Below, piece after piece: positions 44,036 to 52,985 of a DNA stretch of 64,000 nucleotides. A model generated the notes under the pieces. The model searched no databases and had not been told where the DNA came from. It saw only the letters and a list, made by a program, of their open reading frames with translations. The position numbers and the translations under genes were made by a program. Source of the stretch: Microbacterium azadirachtae (GTDB taxonomy: Bacteria; Actinomycetota; Actinomycetes; Actinomycetales; Microbacteriaceae); the NCBI RefSeq assembly GCF_000956545.1, contig NZ_JYIT01000074.1, positions 1-64,000 of the forward strand. Reading direction: 5' to 3'. The stretch's first letter is position 1; every line of letters starts with the position of its first letter.

Positions 44036-44840
44036 GCCCGACCATCACAAACGTCACGAGTACCCTCCGCCACCGGCGCGGGCTGACGGAGGAAGCCGCG
44101 GCGGCTGCGGTCGATTCTGCCTGCCGGCGCCTGCGTTGCCGACCATCCGGGCGGTGATGGAGGAGGCCACGCAGACCGCGAAACGGGAGCAACTGTCCTA
44201 CCTCGGCTACCTCGCCGAGCTGCTCCTCGCCGAGGTCGACGACCGGGACCGCCGCTCCATCACCCGCCGCGTGCAGAACGCCGCCTTCCCGCGGCAGAAG
44301 TGGCTGGCCGATTTCGACTACGACGCGAACCCGAACATCAACCCCGCCACCATCCACACCCTCGCCCAGGGCGACTGGATAAGGCGTGGAGAGCCCCTCT
44401 GCCTGGTCGGCGACTCCGGCACCGGCAAGTCCCACCTGCTCATCGGGCTCGGCACCGCCGCGGCGGAGAAGGGCTACCGGGTCAGATACACGCTCGCGAC
44501 CCGGCTCGTCAACGAGCTAGTCGAAGCCGCCGACGAGATGCAACTGAACCGCACGATCGCCCGCTACGGGCGCGTCGACCTGCTGCTCATCGATGAGCTC
44601 GGGTACATGGAACTCGACCGGCGCGGTGCCGAGTTGCTCTTCCAGGTCCTCACCGAGAGGGAGGAGAAAGCCTCCGTCGCGATCGCGACCAACGAAGCCT
44701 TCAGCGGATGGACGAAAACCTTCACCGACCCGCGTCTGTGTGCCGCGATCGTCGACCGGCTCACCTTCCACGGCACCATCATCGAAACCGGCACCGACTC
44801 CTACCGCCTCAACCACACCCGACACGACATCGCTGGATAA
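44032..44840 (+). pseudogene. istB: IS21 helper ATPase IstB, frameshifted near codon 35
   Basis: ATP-binding transposition helper. From the coupled ATG at 44032 the frame reads TITNVTSTLRHRRGLTEEAA then DSACRRLR. At about 44135 the homologous sequence LPTIRAVMEEATQTAKREQL continues in the next frame; one G is apparently missing in CTGCGTTGCC. The rest is intact: Walker A GDSGTGKSHLL, Walker B LLLIDELGYM, and the C-terminal GTIIETGTDSYRL. A longer frame from 44013 covers the body but has a nonsense N terminus. The lesion is small enough to be a sequencing error. Confidence 0.8.
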
Positions 44841-44969
44841 GGATCCCGCTCGAGGGGCGGAACGGCGAAGCTGCGACCGGGGCCGGTGATCACGGCCGCG
44901 CACTCGTGGCGGAGATGACCGAGCACGTCGGCCGCCGGGAACGGACTGCCCGTCCCTGCTCGGGTCCGT

Positions 44970-45023
44970 AGCAACGGCAAGACCACCACGCCGCGTAGGG
45001 GGCGTGGTGGTCTTGCCGTTGCT
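44970..45023. terminator. 23-bp perfect hairpin, bidirectional terminator
   Basis: Arms 44970-44992 and 45001-45023 are exact reverse complements (left arm begins AGCAACGGCAAG) with an 8-base loop. It sits between the convergent istB and MHS-transporter genes and ends 7 bp before the transporter stop at 45031. It most likely belongs to the transporter operon and marks chromosomal sequence just outside the IS. Confidence 0.85.
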
Positions 45024-45030
45024 GTGCTTG

Positions 45031-46419
45031 TCAGGCGCTGGCCGGTGCCTTCTCGGCGGCGAGTTTCTCCTCATCGAGGCGGTCGAGGTCGTGCAGCGAC
45101 GACCCCTTCGTCTCCCGCATTGAGATGACCGCGATGAGGGTGATCCCCGCGGCGATCGCGAGGTAGACGGCGACCGGAATGTACGAGCCGGTGTTCGCCA
45201 GGAGCGCCGTCGCGATGATCGGCGCGAGCGAGCCGGCGACGATCGAGGTCACCTGGTAGCCCAGCGACACCCCCGAGTACCGCATGCGCGTGGGGAACAT
45301 CTCGGACATGATCGCCGGCTGCGGCGCGTACATGAACGCGTGGATGAACAGGCCCAGACTGATCGCCGCGACGATGATCGCAGGGTGGCGGGTGTCGAAC
45401 ATCGGGAAGGCGATGAATCCCCAGGCGGCTGCGCCGATCGTACCGATCAGGTAGACCGGCTTGCGACCGATCCTGTCGGTGAGCGCACCGATGAGTGGGA
45501 TGACGATCATGTGCACGATGTGCGCGATGACGAGCAGCCCGAGGATCTCGGCCGTGTCGACCTGGAGCGCGACGGCGAGGTAGGTGATCGAGAACGTCAC
45601 GACGAGGTAGTACATGATGTTCTCCGCGAACCGGAGCCCCATCGCCGTGAGCACGCCGCGCGGGTAGCGCTTGATCACCTCCAGCACACCGAAGCGCACC
45701 GCCTTGGACTGCTCGACCTCCTTCTGCATCTCGAGGAAGATCGGCGCGTCGGTCACCCGGGTGCGCACGTAGTAGCCGATCGCGACGATCACGACCGACA
45801 GCCAGAAGCCGACGCGCCAGCCCCAGGCGAGGAACTGGTCCTCGGTGAGCGTGCGACTGAGAACGAGCAGCACGACCGTCGCGACGAGGTTCCCGATCGG
45901 TACGGCAGCCTGCGGCCACGACGCCCAGAAGCCGCGCGTCTTGTCCGGCGAGTGTTCCGCGACAAGCAGCACCGCGCCGCCCCACTCACCGCCGACAGCG
46001 AAGCCCTGCACGAAACGCAGCGTCACGAGAAGTACGGGCGCCAGATAGCCGACCATGTCGAATGTCGGCAGGCATCCCATCAGGAACGTCGCAACTCCGA
46101 CGAGGATGATCGCGAGTTGCAGCAGCTTCTTGCGTCCGTACTTGTCGCCGAAGTGGCCGAAGACGATGCCGCCCAGCGGGCGGGCGATGAACCCGACCGC
46201 GTACGTGACGAACGCCGCGATGATCGGCGCGTACGGGTCGTCCGATGGCGGGAACATGATCTTGTTGAACACCAGCGTGGCGGCGGTGGCGTAGAGGAAG
46301 AATTCGTACCATTCGACGACGGTGCCCGCCATCGATGCCGTGACGACACGGCGCAGGCTCGACTGCCGCTCAGCGGCATGATTCTGGTCCGGGGTGTTGC
46401 GGAACGTGGTCTTGTTCAT
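45031..46419 (-). CDS. MFS transporter, metabolite:H+ symporter (MHS) family
   Basis: Twelve-helix transporter of 462 residues like ShiA/ProP/KgtP. The MHS signatures are GTVVEWYEFFLYATAATLVF in helix 1, RPLGGIVFGHFGDKYGRKK at loop 2-3, and RFVQGFAVGGEWGGAVLL in helix 4. Family members import organic acids such as shikimate, citrate, alpha-ketoglutarate or betaine with protons. It is the last gene of the ester operon, 4 bp after the lipase stop. It probably imports an acid released by those hydrolases. Confidence 0.92.
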   Translation of the reverse strand: MNKTTFRNTPDQNHAAERQSSLRRVVTASMAGTVVEWYEFFLYATAATLVFNKIMFPPSDDPYAPIIAAFVTYAVGFIARPLGGIVFGHFGDKYGRKKLLQLAIILVGVATFLMGCLPTFDMVGYLAPVLLVTLRFVQGFAVGGEWGGAVLLVAEHSPDKTRGFWASWPQAAVPIGNLVATVVLLVLSRTLTEDQFLAWGWRVGFWLSVVIVAIGYYVRTRVTDAPIFLEMQKEVEQSKAVRFGVLEVIKRYPRGVLTAMGLRFAENIMYYLVVTFSITYLAVALQVDTAEILGLLVIAHIVHMIVIPLIGALTDRIGRKPVYLIGTIGAAAWGFIAFPMFDTRHPAIIVAAISLGLFIHAFMYAPQPAIMSEMFPTRMRYSGVSLGYQVTSIVAGSLAPIIATALLANTGSYIPVAVYLAIAAGITLIAVISMRETKGSSLHDLDRLDEEKLAAEKAPASA

Positions 46420-46423
46420 TGAT

Positions 46424-47674
46424 CTATCCGAGCCAGGTCGTGACCTGGGATACGGCGGCGGTGTCCCAGGTGAGGCGGATGTGGTTGAGGTTCAGCGTTG
46501 CGGTGCCGGCGAGGTTGGCGATGGCGCCAGTGTCCTGGCAGCTGGCGAGAAGGATCGTGCCGTCGCTCGGACCGTCTGCTTCGTTGTTCCAGTTCGGGAT
46601 GTTGGCGTTGTTTCCGCACAGAAGGTAAGTGGAGATGCCGGCAGGAACGGCGGAGGCTCGCATAGGAGAGATCAGGGACCCCTGCGAGATGGCATAGTCG
46701 ATGCCGTAGCTCTGTCCGTAGAACCCGGTGCCGCCGTTGTAGGTGGTGTAGCCGTCGGGGTTGGATGGGTTGAGCGGGTAGGTGGAGTCCCACCGCTTGA
46801 GCATCTGCCGGATGCCGGGGAAGAAGTCGCCGGCTGAGGTGACGTAGGCCGTGAGTTCTGGGTGCGAATAGAGGACTCCGTAGCAGTTCTGCCAGATCGC
46901 TGCGGTTCCGCCGATTACGGACCCGCCGCACTCTGGGTAGGTGGAGATCGCCGGCCAGGTTCCGTGTCGGAAGGTGTAGTCCCAGCCGTTGTTCGGGCCG
47001 CCCATGAGGATGAGCTTGCGGATGTCGCCCGCGTAGGCGGTGCCCCAGCTTTGCTTCACGCTTGACGCGTACATGCGGCTGGAGAGCGTGCCCATGCTCC
47101 AGGCAATGACGTCGACCTTCGGAGCTCCGGTCGCTGCCTTGATGATGCTGATCGCGTCGCCGATCTGTTCCGCGTGGTTGTAGTTGTTGCCGACCACGTG
47201 CGGGAACGTGATCCCGAACACGCGATACCCAGCAGACGAGAGCGACTGCATCAATCCCGTGGTGGGGCAGGAAGTCGCCCCGCAGCCGACGGGGCTGGTG
47301 TTCGGAGCGGCCCACGCATAGTCCGCGGTCTCGTACGCACCCGGTACGAGGAGGACCGGAACGGTCTTCGGGTTCGTCGACCAACCCGGAGCGTAGGAGA
47401 CCAGGAAGCGGCCCGCGTCCGGGCGAGCAGAGCCGAAGAACGTCTTCCGTTCGCCAGTCTGGTCGATCCGACCGTCGGACGGATACTGCGCGGCAATGAA
47501 CCCGGCGTTCGAGTCGTGCCATCGCTCGACCTTCGCCCACCCGGAGCTGGAAGAGGTGAAGGTGGCTTCGAGTGCGACGGGCCCGGTCGCATTGGCGACG
47601 TTCGCAGCTGTGAGTGACGCGGTGACGAAGGCGAGCGCCGCGGCGACGGCGGCCAGGCGGGAGCGTGTTCTCAT
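46424..47674 (-). CDS. Secreted alpha/beta-hydrolase, lipase-like
   Basis: Exported esterase/lipase of 416 residues. A Sec signal (RTRSRLAAVAAALAFVTASL, cleavage near ANA) precedes the mature enzyme. VLLVPGAYETADYAW gives the strand before the oxyanion loop, the nucleophile Ser is in IAWSMGTL (G-x-S-x-G variant with Ala), and a C-terminal His is in LNLNHIRLTWD. Cysteines occur in pairs (GCGATSC, ECGGS/NCYG, LLCG/ASCQ), suggesting disulfides. It is preceded and followed by coupled genes (3-4 bp gaps). It probably hydrolyses an extracellular ester whose acid and alcohol are handled by the other operon products. Confidence 0.82.
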   Translation of the reverse strand: MRTRSRLAAVAAALAFVTASLTAANVANATGPVALEATFTSSSSGWAKVERWHDSNAGFIAAQYPSDGRIDQTGERKTFFGSARPDAGRFLVSYAPGWSTNPKTVPVLLVPGAYETADYAWAAPNTSPVGCGATSCPTTGLMQSLSSAGYRVFGITFPHVVGNNYNHAEQIGDAISIIKAATGAPKVDVIAWSMGTLSSRMYASSVKQSWGTAYAGDIRKLILMGGPNNGWDYTFRHGTWPAISTYPECGGSVIGGTAAIWQNCYGVLYSHPELTAYVTSAGDFFPGIRQMLKRWDSTYPLNPSNPDGYTTYNGGTGFYGQSYGIDYAISQGSLISPMRASAVPAGISTYLLCGNNANIPNWNNEADGPSDGTILLASCQDTGAIANLAGTATLNLNHIRLTWDTAAVSQVTTWLG

Positions 47675-47677
47675 GGC

Positions 47678-48526
47678 TCAGACCGCTTCCTTGACCGCTT
47701 GCTCGTCAGTGCCGAGCGAAGCTTCGGGCACCTTGCCTTCGATGACATCGACGAGCGCGACGTTCCATTCTTCGCGGTTCTCGATGAACGCCACATGCCC
47801 GCTGTTCTCGAAGTAGGTGAGGGTTGCGTTCGGAAGTAGCCGTCGCGCTTCCTCGGACCACTGCGGGTCCCAGATGAGGTCGTGGCGTCCGGTGAAGATG
47901 GCCACGGGGACGCGGAGGGTGGGCAACTGTTCCCGCATGTCGGTATCGACCAGTGCCTGGAAGCTCGTGAGTCCGACGAAGGCGGGGACTTTCCAGCCGG
48001 TCTGGACGAAGAGCTCTTCAGTGGCCTTCAGATCGGTGCGATGGAAGTTGTTGGCGTAGAGGCCGGCGATGGTCTCGGTGCGCGCGACTCGCACGGCTTC
48101 GATGAGTCCGCTCACGTCATCGGCGGGGGTTCCGAACGGTGCGTTCGGTGCCTGCCAGAAGCGGGGGCCGCTGCCGGTGATGACGAGGCGTCCGATGCGC
48201 TCGGGGTGTTCGTGCGCGTACTTCAGACCGATGTGTCCCCCCATGGACCAACCCACGAGGGTGACGTCGTGAAGATCGAGGCCGAGGATGAGGGTGTGCA
48301 GGTCGCGCACGAAGAGGTCGTAGTCGTACACCCCCCACGGTTTGTCTGAAGCGCCGTGGCCTCGGAGGTCGACTGTGATGCAGCGGTAGTGCGAGGCCAG
48401 ATCGAGCACTTGGTAGTCCCAGCAGTCGCCGCTGCCGGCCCAGCCGTGAACGAATACGATGGGGCGACCGGTCCCTCGGTCCTGATATGCGAGCTGGATT
48501 CCGGGGTCGACTTCGATGGTGGGCAT
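47678..48526 (-). CDS. Alpha/beta hydrolase (cytosolic, HPD/lactonase-like)
   Basis: Alpha/beta-fold hydrolase of 282 residues. It has IVFVHGWAGSGDCWDYQV with the HGW oxyanion motif, DLRGHGASDKP, the nucleophile elbow LVGWSMGGHIG, FTGRHDLIWDP with the probable Asp, and catalytic His in NSGHVAFIENRE. There is no signal peptide, so it acts in the cytoplasm on a small ester, lactone or diketone. The ATG at 48526 follows AAAGGAG; a GTG two codons upstream overlaps that site and is less likely. It is third in the five-gene ester operon. Confidence 0.87.
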   Translation of the reverse strand: MPTIEVDPGIQLAYQDRGTGRPIVFVHGWAGSGDCWDYQVLDLASHYRCITVDLRGHGASDKPWGVYDYDLFVRDLHTLILGLDLHDVTLVGWSMGGHIGLKYAHEHPERIGRLVITGSGPRFWQAPNAPFGTPADDVSGLIEAVRVARTETIAGLYANNFHRTDLKATEELFVQTGWKVPAFVGLTSFQALVDTDMREQLPTLRVPVAIFTGRHDLIWDPQWSEEARRLLPNATLTYFENSGHVAFIENREEWNVALVDVIEGKVPEASLGTDEQAVKEAV

Positions 48527-48561
48527 GTTCACTCCTTTGTGGTGGGTTGGGTGGGGTCAGG

Positions 48562-49374
48562 TCAGGAGAGAAGGTGGACGATCTCGCGAGCGATGACGTC
48601 AGGGTCTTCAAGGTGGAGGAGGTGACCTCCCGCCGGTACTTCTATGTACCGGCGCTGGGGTAGAGCATTGGCGATGGCCCGCCCGTTCTCGACGGGGAGA
48701 ACCCGGTCGTTGGTGCCATGGATGATGAGGACGGGTACTGAGATCAGCTCGGTGGGCACACCGACCGCGAGGAAGCGTTCGCACGCCTGATACTGTGCCT
48801 GCCAGACCCGTCGGTCCGTCGGGTTATCGAGGCGCGCGGCAAGGAGCGCTTCGTAGGCTTCGGGGTGTGCGTCCGGCCATCCCTCGCGGAATGAGAGTGG
48901 CATTGTCTTCCGCGCATACTGCGCCGGTGTTTCGTCCTCGGTCTCGAGCCAGGCCGCCCGAGTTGTCTCGGGTACCGGGGTTGCTCGGCTTCCCCCGGCA
49001 CTGGTGCCGATCAGTACCAGTCGTTCGACGAGGTCGGGTCGGCTGAGCGCGAGGGTCTGAGCGATGTAGCCGCCCATGGAGTAGCCAATCACCGGCACCG
49101 GTCCGCCCAAGCGTTCGATCGCCAGCGCCGCATCCTCCGCGAGCATCTCTATGGGCGTGGCGGGCGTGTTTCCCCGGGTCGATCGGCCGGTGCCGCGGTT
49201 GTCCAACGCGCACACGCTGACATCCGGGGCCAGCGCAGCGCGGAGCGGAGCTGCCGCCCACGATGCGTAGCCGAGGCCGTTCAGCAGCAACACCGGGCGC
49301 CTGCCCTCGACGATCTCCAGATGCAGGTCAGCGCCGTCGGTGGTGCGGACCCATTCGTCCGTGAGCGCACTCAT
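48562..49374 (-). CDS. Alpha/beta hydrolase (second cytosolic member)
   Basis: Alpha/beta-fold hydrolase of 270 residues. Signatures are VLLLNGLGYASWAAAPL, CALDNRGTGRSTRG, nucleophile in VIGYSMGGYIAQ, IIHGTNDRVLPVENG and catalytic His in AGGHLLHLEDP. LNGLG replaces the usual HG motif, as in 3-oxoadipate enol-lactonase-like members. It overlaps the upstream alcohol dehydrogenase by 4 bp. With its neighbour it may act in successive hydrolysis steps of one pathway. Confidence 0.87.
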   Translation of the reverse strand: MSALTDEWVRTTDGADLHLEIVEGRRPVLLLNGLGYASWAAAPLRAALAPDVSVCALDNRGTGRSTRGNTPATPIEMLAEDAALAIERLGGPVPVIGYSMGGYIAQTLALSRPDLVERLVLIGTSAGGSRATPVPETTRAAWLETEDETPAQYARKTMPLSFREGWPDAHPEAYEALLAARLDNPTDRRVWQAQYQACERFLAVGVPTELISVPVLIIHGTNDRVLPVENGRAIANALPQRRYIEVPAGGHLLHLEDPDVIAREIVHLLS

Positions 49375-50477
49375 TCGGGGAACTCGATCAGCTGACGGAT
49401 CGCCCGACCCTCGGCGAGCTCATCCATGGCCGCGTTCACGTCCTCAAGGCCGATCCGCGCGGTGATGAGTTCGTGCAGCGGCAGCCGGCCCTCACGCCAG
49501 AGGCGTTCGAACTTCGGGATATCTCTCGACGGGACCGCCGATCCGAGATAGCTGCCGACGATCTCACGGGCCCCAGCGACGAGGCCGAGGGGCGAGATCT
49601 GGGCACGAACACCCTTCGACGGGAGTCCGACCGAGACTGTCCGGCCGCCGACTGCGGTGATCGAAACCGCGGTCTCGAAAGCCTTCCCCGACCCTGCCGC
49701 CTCGATGACACCCTCTGCTTCGACCGCGCCGACGGCTTCTGCCGGGTCGAAGACTGCGTCGGCACCCAGCTCGAGCGCCTTCGCACGCTTCGCCTGCAGC
49801 GGATCAACTCCGATCACCCGGATCCCGGGAAGGCTTCGCGCCACGAGCAGCGCGGCCATCCCGACGCCACCGAGACCAACGATCGCGATGGTCTGCCCGG
49901 GCCGCGGCCGGACGGCGTTGAGCACGGCACCACCTCCGGTCAACACCGCGCATCCAAGCAATGCGGCAATGTCGCTTGGCACGTCGTCGCCGACCGGCAC
50001 CACCGATCGGTGATCGACGACGGCATACGTGGCGAACGCAGACACACCGAGATGGTGTGCAACGCGTTCACCGTCATGCGAGATCCGCTTCGCGCCCGAC
50101 AGCAGCTCGCCCGCGTTGTTCGCTGCGGAACCCTGCTCGCACGGCAGCCGCCCGTCGGTCGCGCATGCGGAACATTCGCCGCATCGGGGAAGGAAGGCCA
50201 TCACCACTCTGCGCCCAATGAGGCGGAAGTCGGTGCCCTCGCCCACATCGATCACGGTGCCCGCGGCCTCGTGTCCGAGAAGCATCGGAAGCGGCCGCAG
50301 CCGGTTGCCGTCCACGACGGAAAGGTCGGAATGGCAGAGGCCTGCCGCCTCGATTCGCACCAACAGTTCACCGGGGCCAGGATCGTCGAGCTCGAGCTCT
50401 TCGATCTGAATCGGCCGCGATTCCCGATAGGGCGCGGTGCTCGATGAAGTGGTGAGCACTGCTCCTCGTATCCGCAT
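49371..50477 (-). CDS. Zinc-dependent medium-chain alcohol dehydrogenase
   Basis: MDR-family dehydrogenase of 368 residues. Catalytic-zinc ligands appear in EAAGLCHSDLS and LLGHEAAGTV; the structural-zinc cysteines are in PRCGECSACATDGRLPCEQG. The nucleotide loop is IAIVGLGGVGMAALLVA and an Asp-type cofactor end follows (IGVDPLQAKR), favouring NAD(H). The ATG at 50477 has AGGAGG upstream. It is the first gene of the operon and diverges from the GAF/PucR-type regulator. It would oxidise the alcohol released by ester hydrolysis, or reduce an aldehyde. Confidence 0.92.
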   Translation of the reverse strand: MRIRGAVLTTSSSTAPYRESRPIQIEELELDDPGPGELLVRIEAAGLCHSDLSVVDGNRLRPLPMLLGHEAAGTVIDVGEGTDFRLIGRRVVMAFLPRCGECSACATDGRLPCEQGSAANNAGELLSGAKRISHDGERVAHHLGVSAFATYAVVDHRSVVPVGDDVPSDIAALLGCAVLTGGGAVLNAVRPRPGQTIAIVGLGGVGMAALLVARSLPGIRVIGVDPLQAKRAKALELGADAVFDPAEAVGAVEAEGVIEAAGSGKAFETAVSITAVGGRTVSVGLPSKGVRAQISPLGLVAGAREIVGSYLGSAVPSRDIPKFERLWREGRLPLHELITARIGLEDVNAAMDELAEGRAIRQLIEFPE

Positions 50478-50566
50478 TGCTTTTCGCCTCCTTGCGTCCA
50501 CACGAGTCTGGCGAACACACCCCTCAATGTTGATGTGCGCTCAAACCACAATCTTCCGGTGCTTAT

Positions 50567-52261
50567 GTGACAAGACTCCACTTCGACGAGAATGTCGGCA
50601 TGGGAACTACCGTGCGAGACCTGGCCGTCACCCTCACCGAGATCGCTCGCGACATTGCGACGCTGGGTTCACCGGACCTGCTGTTGGCGTCGATCGTGCG
50701 ACGCGTCCGCCAACAAGTCGGGACCGATATCGCGTACATCAGCCTGAACGACGCCGACCTCGGCGAGACATACATCCGCACCACAGACGGCGTACGCACC
50801 GACGCGTACGCGGCGATCCGAATGCCGCTCGGCACGGGGGTGCTTGGCCTTGCGGCGGGCGGTGTGATCGCAGAGACGCCGGACTACCTGCCTGACGAAG
50901 GGAAGACGCATCTGCCAGACATCGATCGGGTGGTCCAGGTCGAGGGCGTTCGCGCAATCCTCGGCGCCCCACTGAGGGTGTCGGGCAAAGTCCTCGGCGC
51001 GCTCATGACCGCAAACCGCAGACCGGGGACCTTCACGGTCGATCAGCGCGAGAGCCTCGAGCGCCTGGCAAGCCTGGCTGCCGCGGCCGTTGAGCTGGTG
51101 GCAGCCAAGCATTCAGAACGGGAGGCGCACGAGCTCGCCCAGCGTGCGGCAACCGAACGCGACCAGCTCGTGCAGGCCGAGAATGCTCGCGAGCAGCTTG
51201 ACCTCCTGCTGTCGAGTGAGCTCGTAGAGCAACGTGGCCTCGAGGACCTCCTGCAAGCGGCGACGACGATCATCAGCGGAGGCGTCGAGGTCCGCGACGG
51301 ACATGGCTACATCCTGGCAGCCGCCACCCCAACCACCGATGACCCGCACACCCCGCAGGCAAGCGCGAGCGCACCTCTGATTGGACCCGCACGACCCGGG
51401 ACCGTGGTGATTCACGTTCAAGCCAGCCAGCTCGAAGCCCAGAAGCTCGCCGATCTACTCGCCCGATACGCGAGCATCGCCCTCGTCCACGACCGGTCGC
51501 TCGACGATGTGCGCCACTTCCACGAGAACGAGCTCGTCGGGGCCCTTCTCGCCTCGAACGACCCCGAGCGCCCAGCCTCCTCGTCCGCGATGATCCACCG
51601 CGCGCTCGGCTCCACCGGCGCGATGTGCATCGCCGTACTCCTCCCCGCGCAAGCCGACGAGCCCGGCCGCCGCCGCCTCGTCAGGCACGTTCGATCGCTG
51701 GCAAGGCGAAGCCATACGATCGTCGCAGCCCACCTCGGCCGCATCGTCGTCGTCTCCCGAGATACCGAGGACGAACTGCGCGAACGCCTCACACCACTGA
51801 TCGCAGACGCCTCCTGCTTCGGGGGTGTCGCCGTCGCAGCAACCCTTGCTCTCGCACCCGCCGCATACGACCAAGCCGCCGGCATCGCTGCATCGATGCG
51901 CGCCCTCGGCCGACCGGGCTCGCTCGCAGGAACCGCAGAAGCCGGCATCGCCGGCTTGATGCTTCGGACCGGCGACCCCGAAACAGCGAAGCGCTTCGTC
52001 GCCGCACACCTCAGCCCCCTGAACGACAGCCCGCGCGGCGACGCACTGCTGCAGACCGCGCTGGCCTACCTGGATGCACACGGCGCTATCAACGAAGCCG
52101 CCAGAACCCTGCACCTACACCCGAACACCATCCGGCAACGACTGGAACGGATCGACTCCGAACTCGGCCCCTCATGGCGAGAGGGAGCACACCGCCTCGA
52201 CGTCCACGTCGCGCTCCGGCTCTGGCAACTCTCACGCGACATCCCCACCAACACGACCTGA
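50567..52261 (+). CDS. GAF-domain, PucR-type HTH transcriptional regulator
   Basis: Regulator of 564 residues. A GAF sensor covers about residues 35-180 (VGTDIAYISLNDADLGETYI, VRAILGAPLRVSGKVLGALM), followed by a probable coiled coil rich in Glu/Arg/Ala (about 180-225). A CdaR/PucR-like central region precedes the C-terminal HTH with AHGAINEAARTLHLHPNTIR and QRLERIDSELG. Relatives activate catabolic operons in response to an aromatic, purine or carbon compound bound by GAF. It diverges from the alcohol dehydrogenase operon across 89 bp, so activation of that operon is likely. The start is GTG at 50567; a downstream ATG at 50600 is possible. Confidence 0.85.
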   Translation: MTRLHFDENVGMGTTVRDLAVTLTEIARDIATLGSPDLLLASIVRRVRQQVGTDIAYISLNDADLGETYIRTTDGVRTDAYAAIRMPLGTGVLGLAAGGVIAETPDYLPDEGKTHLPDIDRVVQVEGVRAILGAPLRVSGKVLGALMTANRRPGTFTVDQRESLERLASLAAAAVELVAAKHSEREAHELAQRAATERDQLVQAENAREQLDLLLSSELVEQRGLEDLLQAATTIISGGVEVRDGHGYILAAATPTTDDPHTPQASASAPLIGPARPGTVVIHVQASQLEAQKLADLLARYASIALVHDRSLDDVRHFHENELVGALLASNDPERPASSSAMIHRALGSTGAMCIAVLLPAQADEPGRRRLVRHVRSLARRSHTIVAAHLGRIVVVSRDTEDELRERLTPLIADASCFGGVAVAATLALAPAAYDQAAGIAASMRALGRPGSLAGTAEAGIAGLMLRTGDPETAKRFVAAHLSPLNDSPRGDALLQTALAYLDAHGAINEAARTLHLHPNTIRQRLERIDSELGPSWREGAHRLDVHVALRLWQLSRDIPTNTT

Positions 52262-52985
52262 CAGATCCCTCCGCATCTGTCCGTATCCCGTGCTCGTTCA
52301 TCGACGCATGGCCCACGACCTGACACCGAGCAGCGCCAAGCACCTCCCACTACCGCCATAGCGCGAGTTTCAACTCCGCAGCATGCCAATCTCTCGGTCC
52401 GAGCACCCTAATGGTGTCGAGGATCCGGCGCCATCTCCTGCGTCAACTGACCGACCACGACCACTCCGAGCAGTCATGGGACTCAGCCCCCCGCCAGCTC
52501 TGCCTTGAGCCACATCGGAGCGACGCACCAGGGCCAGATGAACTTGACATAGCCATACCGAATCGGTCGACAACATCATCATCACTGCTCAACTCGTCCT
52601 CCCATAAGCCAGACCCTGCAGCCAGGCCGACACGTTGCAATGCCGTCACAGGCGGCCGAGGGCCACGCACATTTTGATGGATCCTCGTCACTGAATCGAG
52701 CGATTCACGATGCCGCGAGACGGCGTCACCTCCGTAGCCCGCGTTCTTGGCTCCGTGACCGGCGGCTAGCGTTCCTCTGGCCCACACCAATGACTGCCAC
52801 AGACACCGTCCTCGAGGGGACCGCTGAGAAACTCTCCCACACCGACTCTTCGCTCCGTCAAGGCGAGCCACGATGTCTGAGACCTTGCGGGCCTAGGTCA
52901 CTTCACGGGAAGCACCGAACGGGCCGCAGTAATTGGCCGCTCGTGCGTTGAGCGATTAGCCAAGGGCAGTGTCGGTCCCTGTGGC
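52262..52985. other. Gene-free stretch between the PucR-type gene and the TIM-barrel gene
   Basis: About 720 bp between convergent genes. Frames are short and read as arginine/serine/proline-rich noise, and base composition is slightly less GC-rich than the genes. I see no transposase, tRNA or strong hairpin. It may be decayed DNA. Confidence 0.35.

Larger units (their letters stand above)
42256..44840 (+). mobile_element. IS21-family insertion sequence, right end not found
   Basis: The left end starts TGTCAGTCTGG at 42256, inside the sortase gene. Three transposase-binding-type repeats follow: TCTGGGGTGGCCCA (42262-42275), TCTGATCTGGCCCA (42286-42299) and TCTGATTTGGCCCA (42330-42343). istA and istB lie behind them. 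The expected mirror copies (TGGGCCA...) are absent after istB, so the right terminus seems deleted and no target duplication can be seen. With a frameshifted istB the copy is probably immobile. Confidence 0.88.

Noticed and set aside
45340-46422. 360-residue plus-strand frame opposite the MHS transporter
   Set aside because: It is rich in Asp/Arg/His with no family resemblance and lies entirely antisense to a gene with complete MHS signatures.
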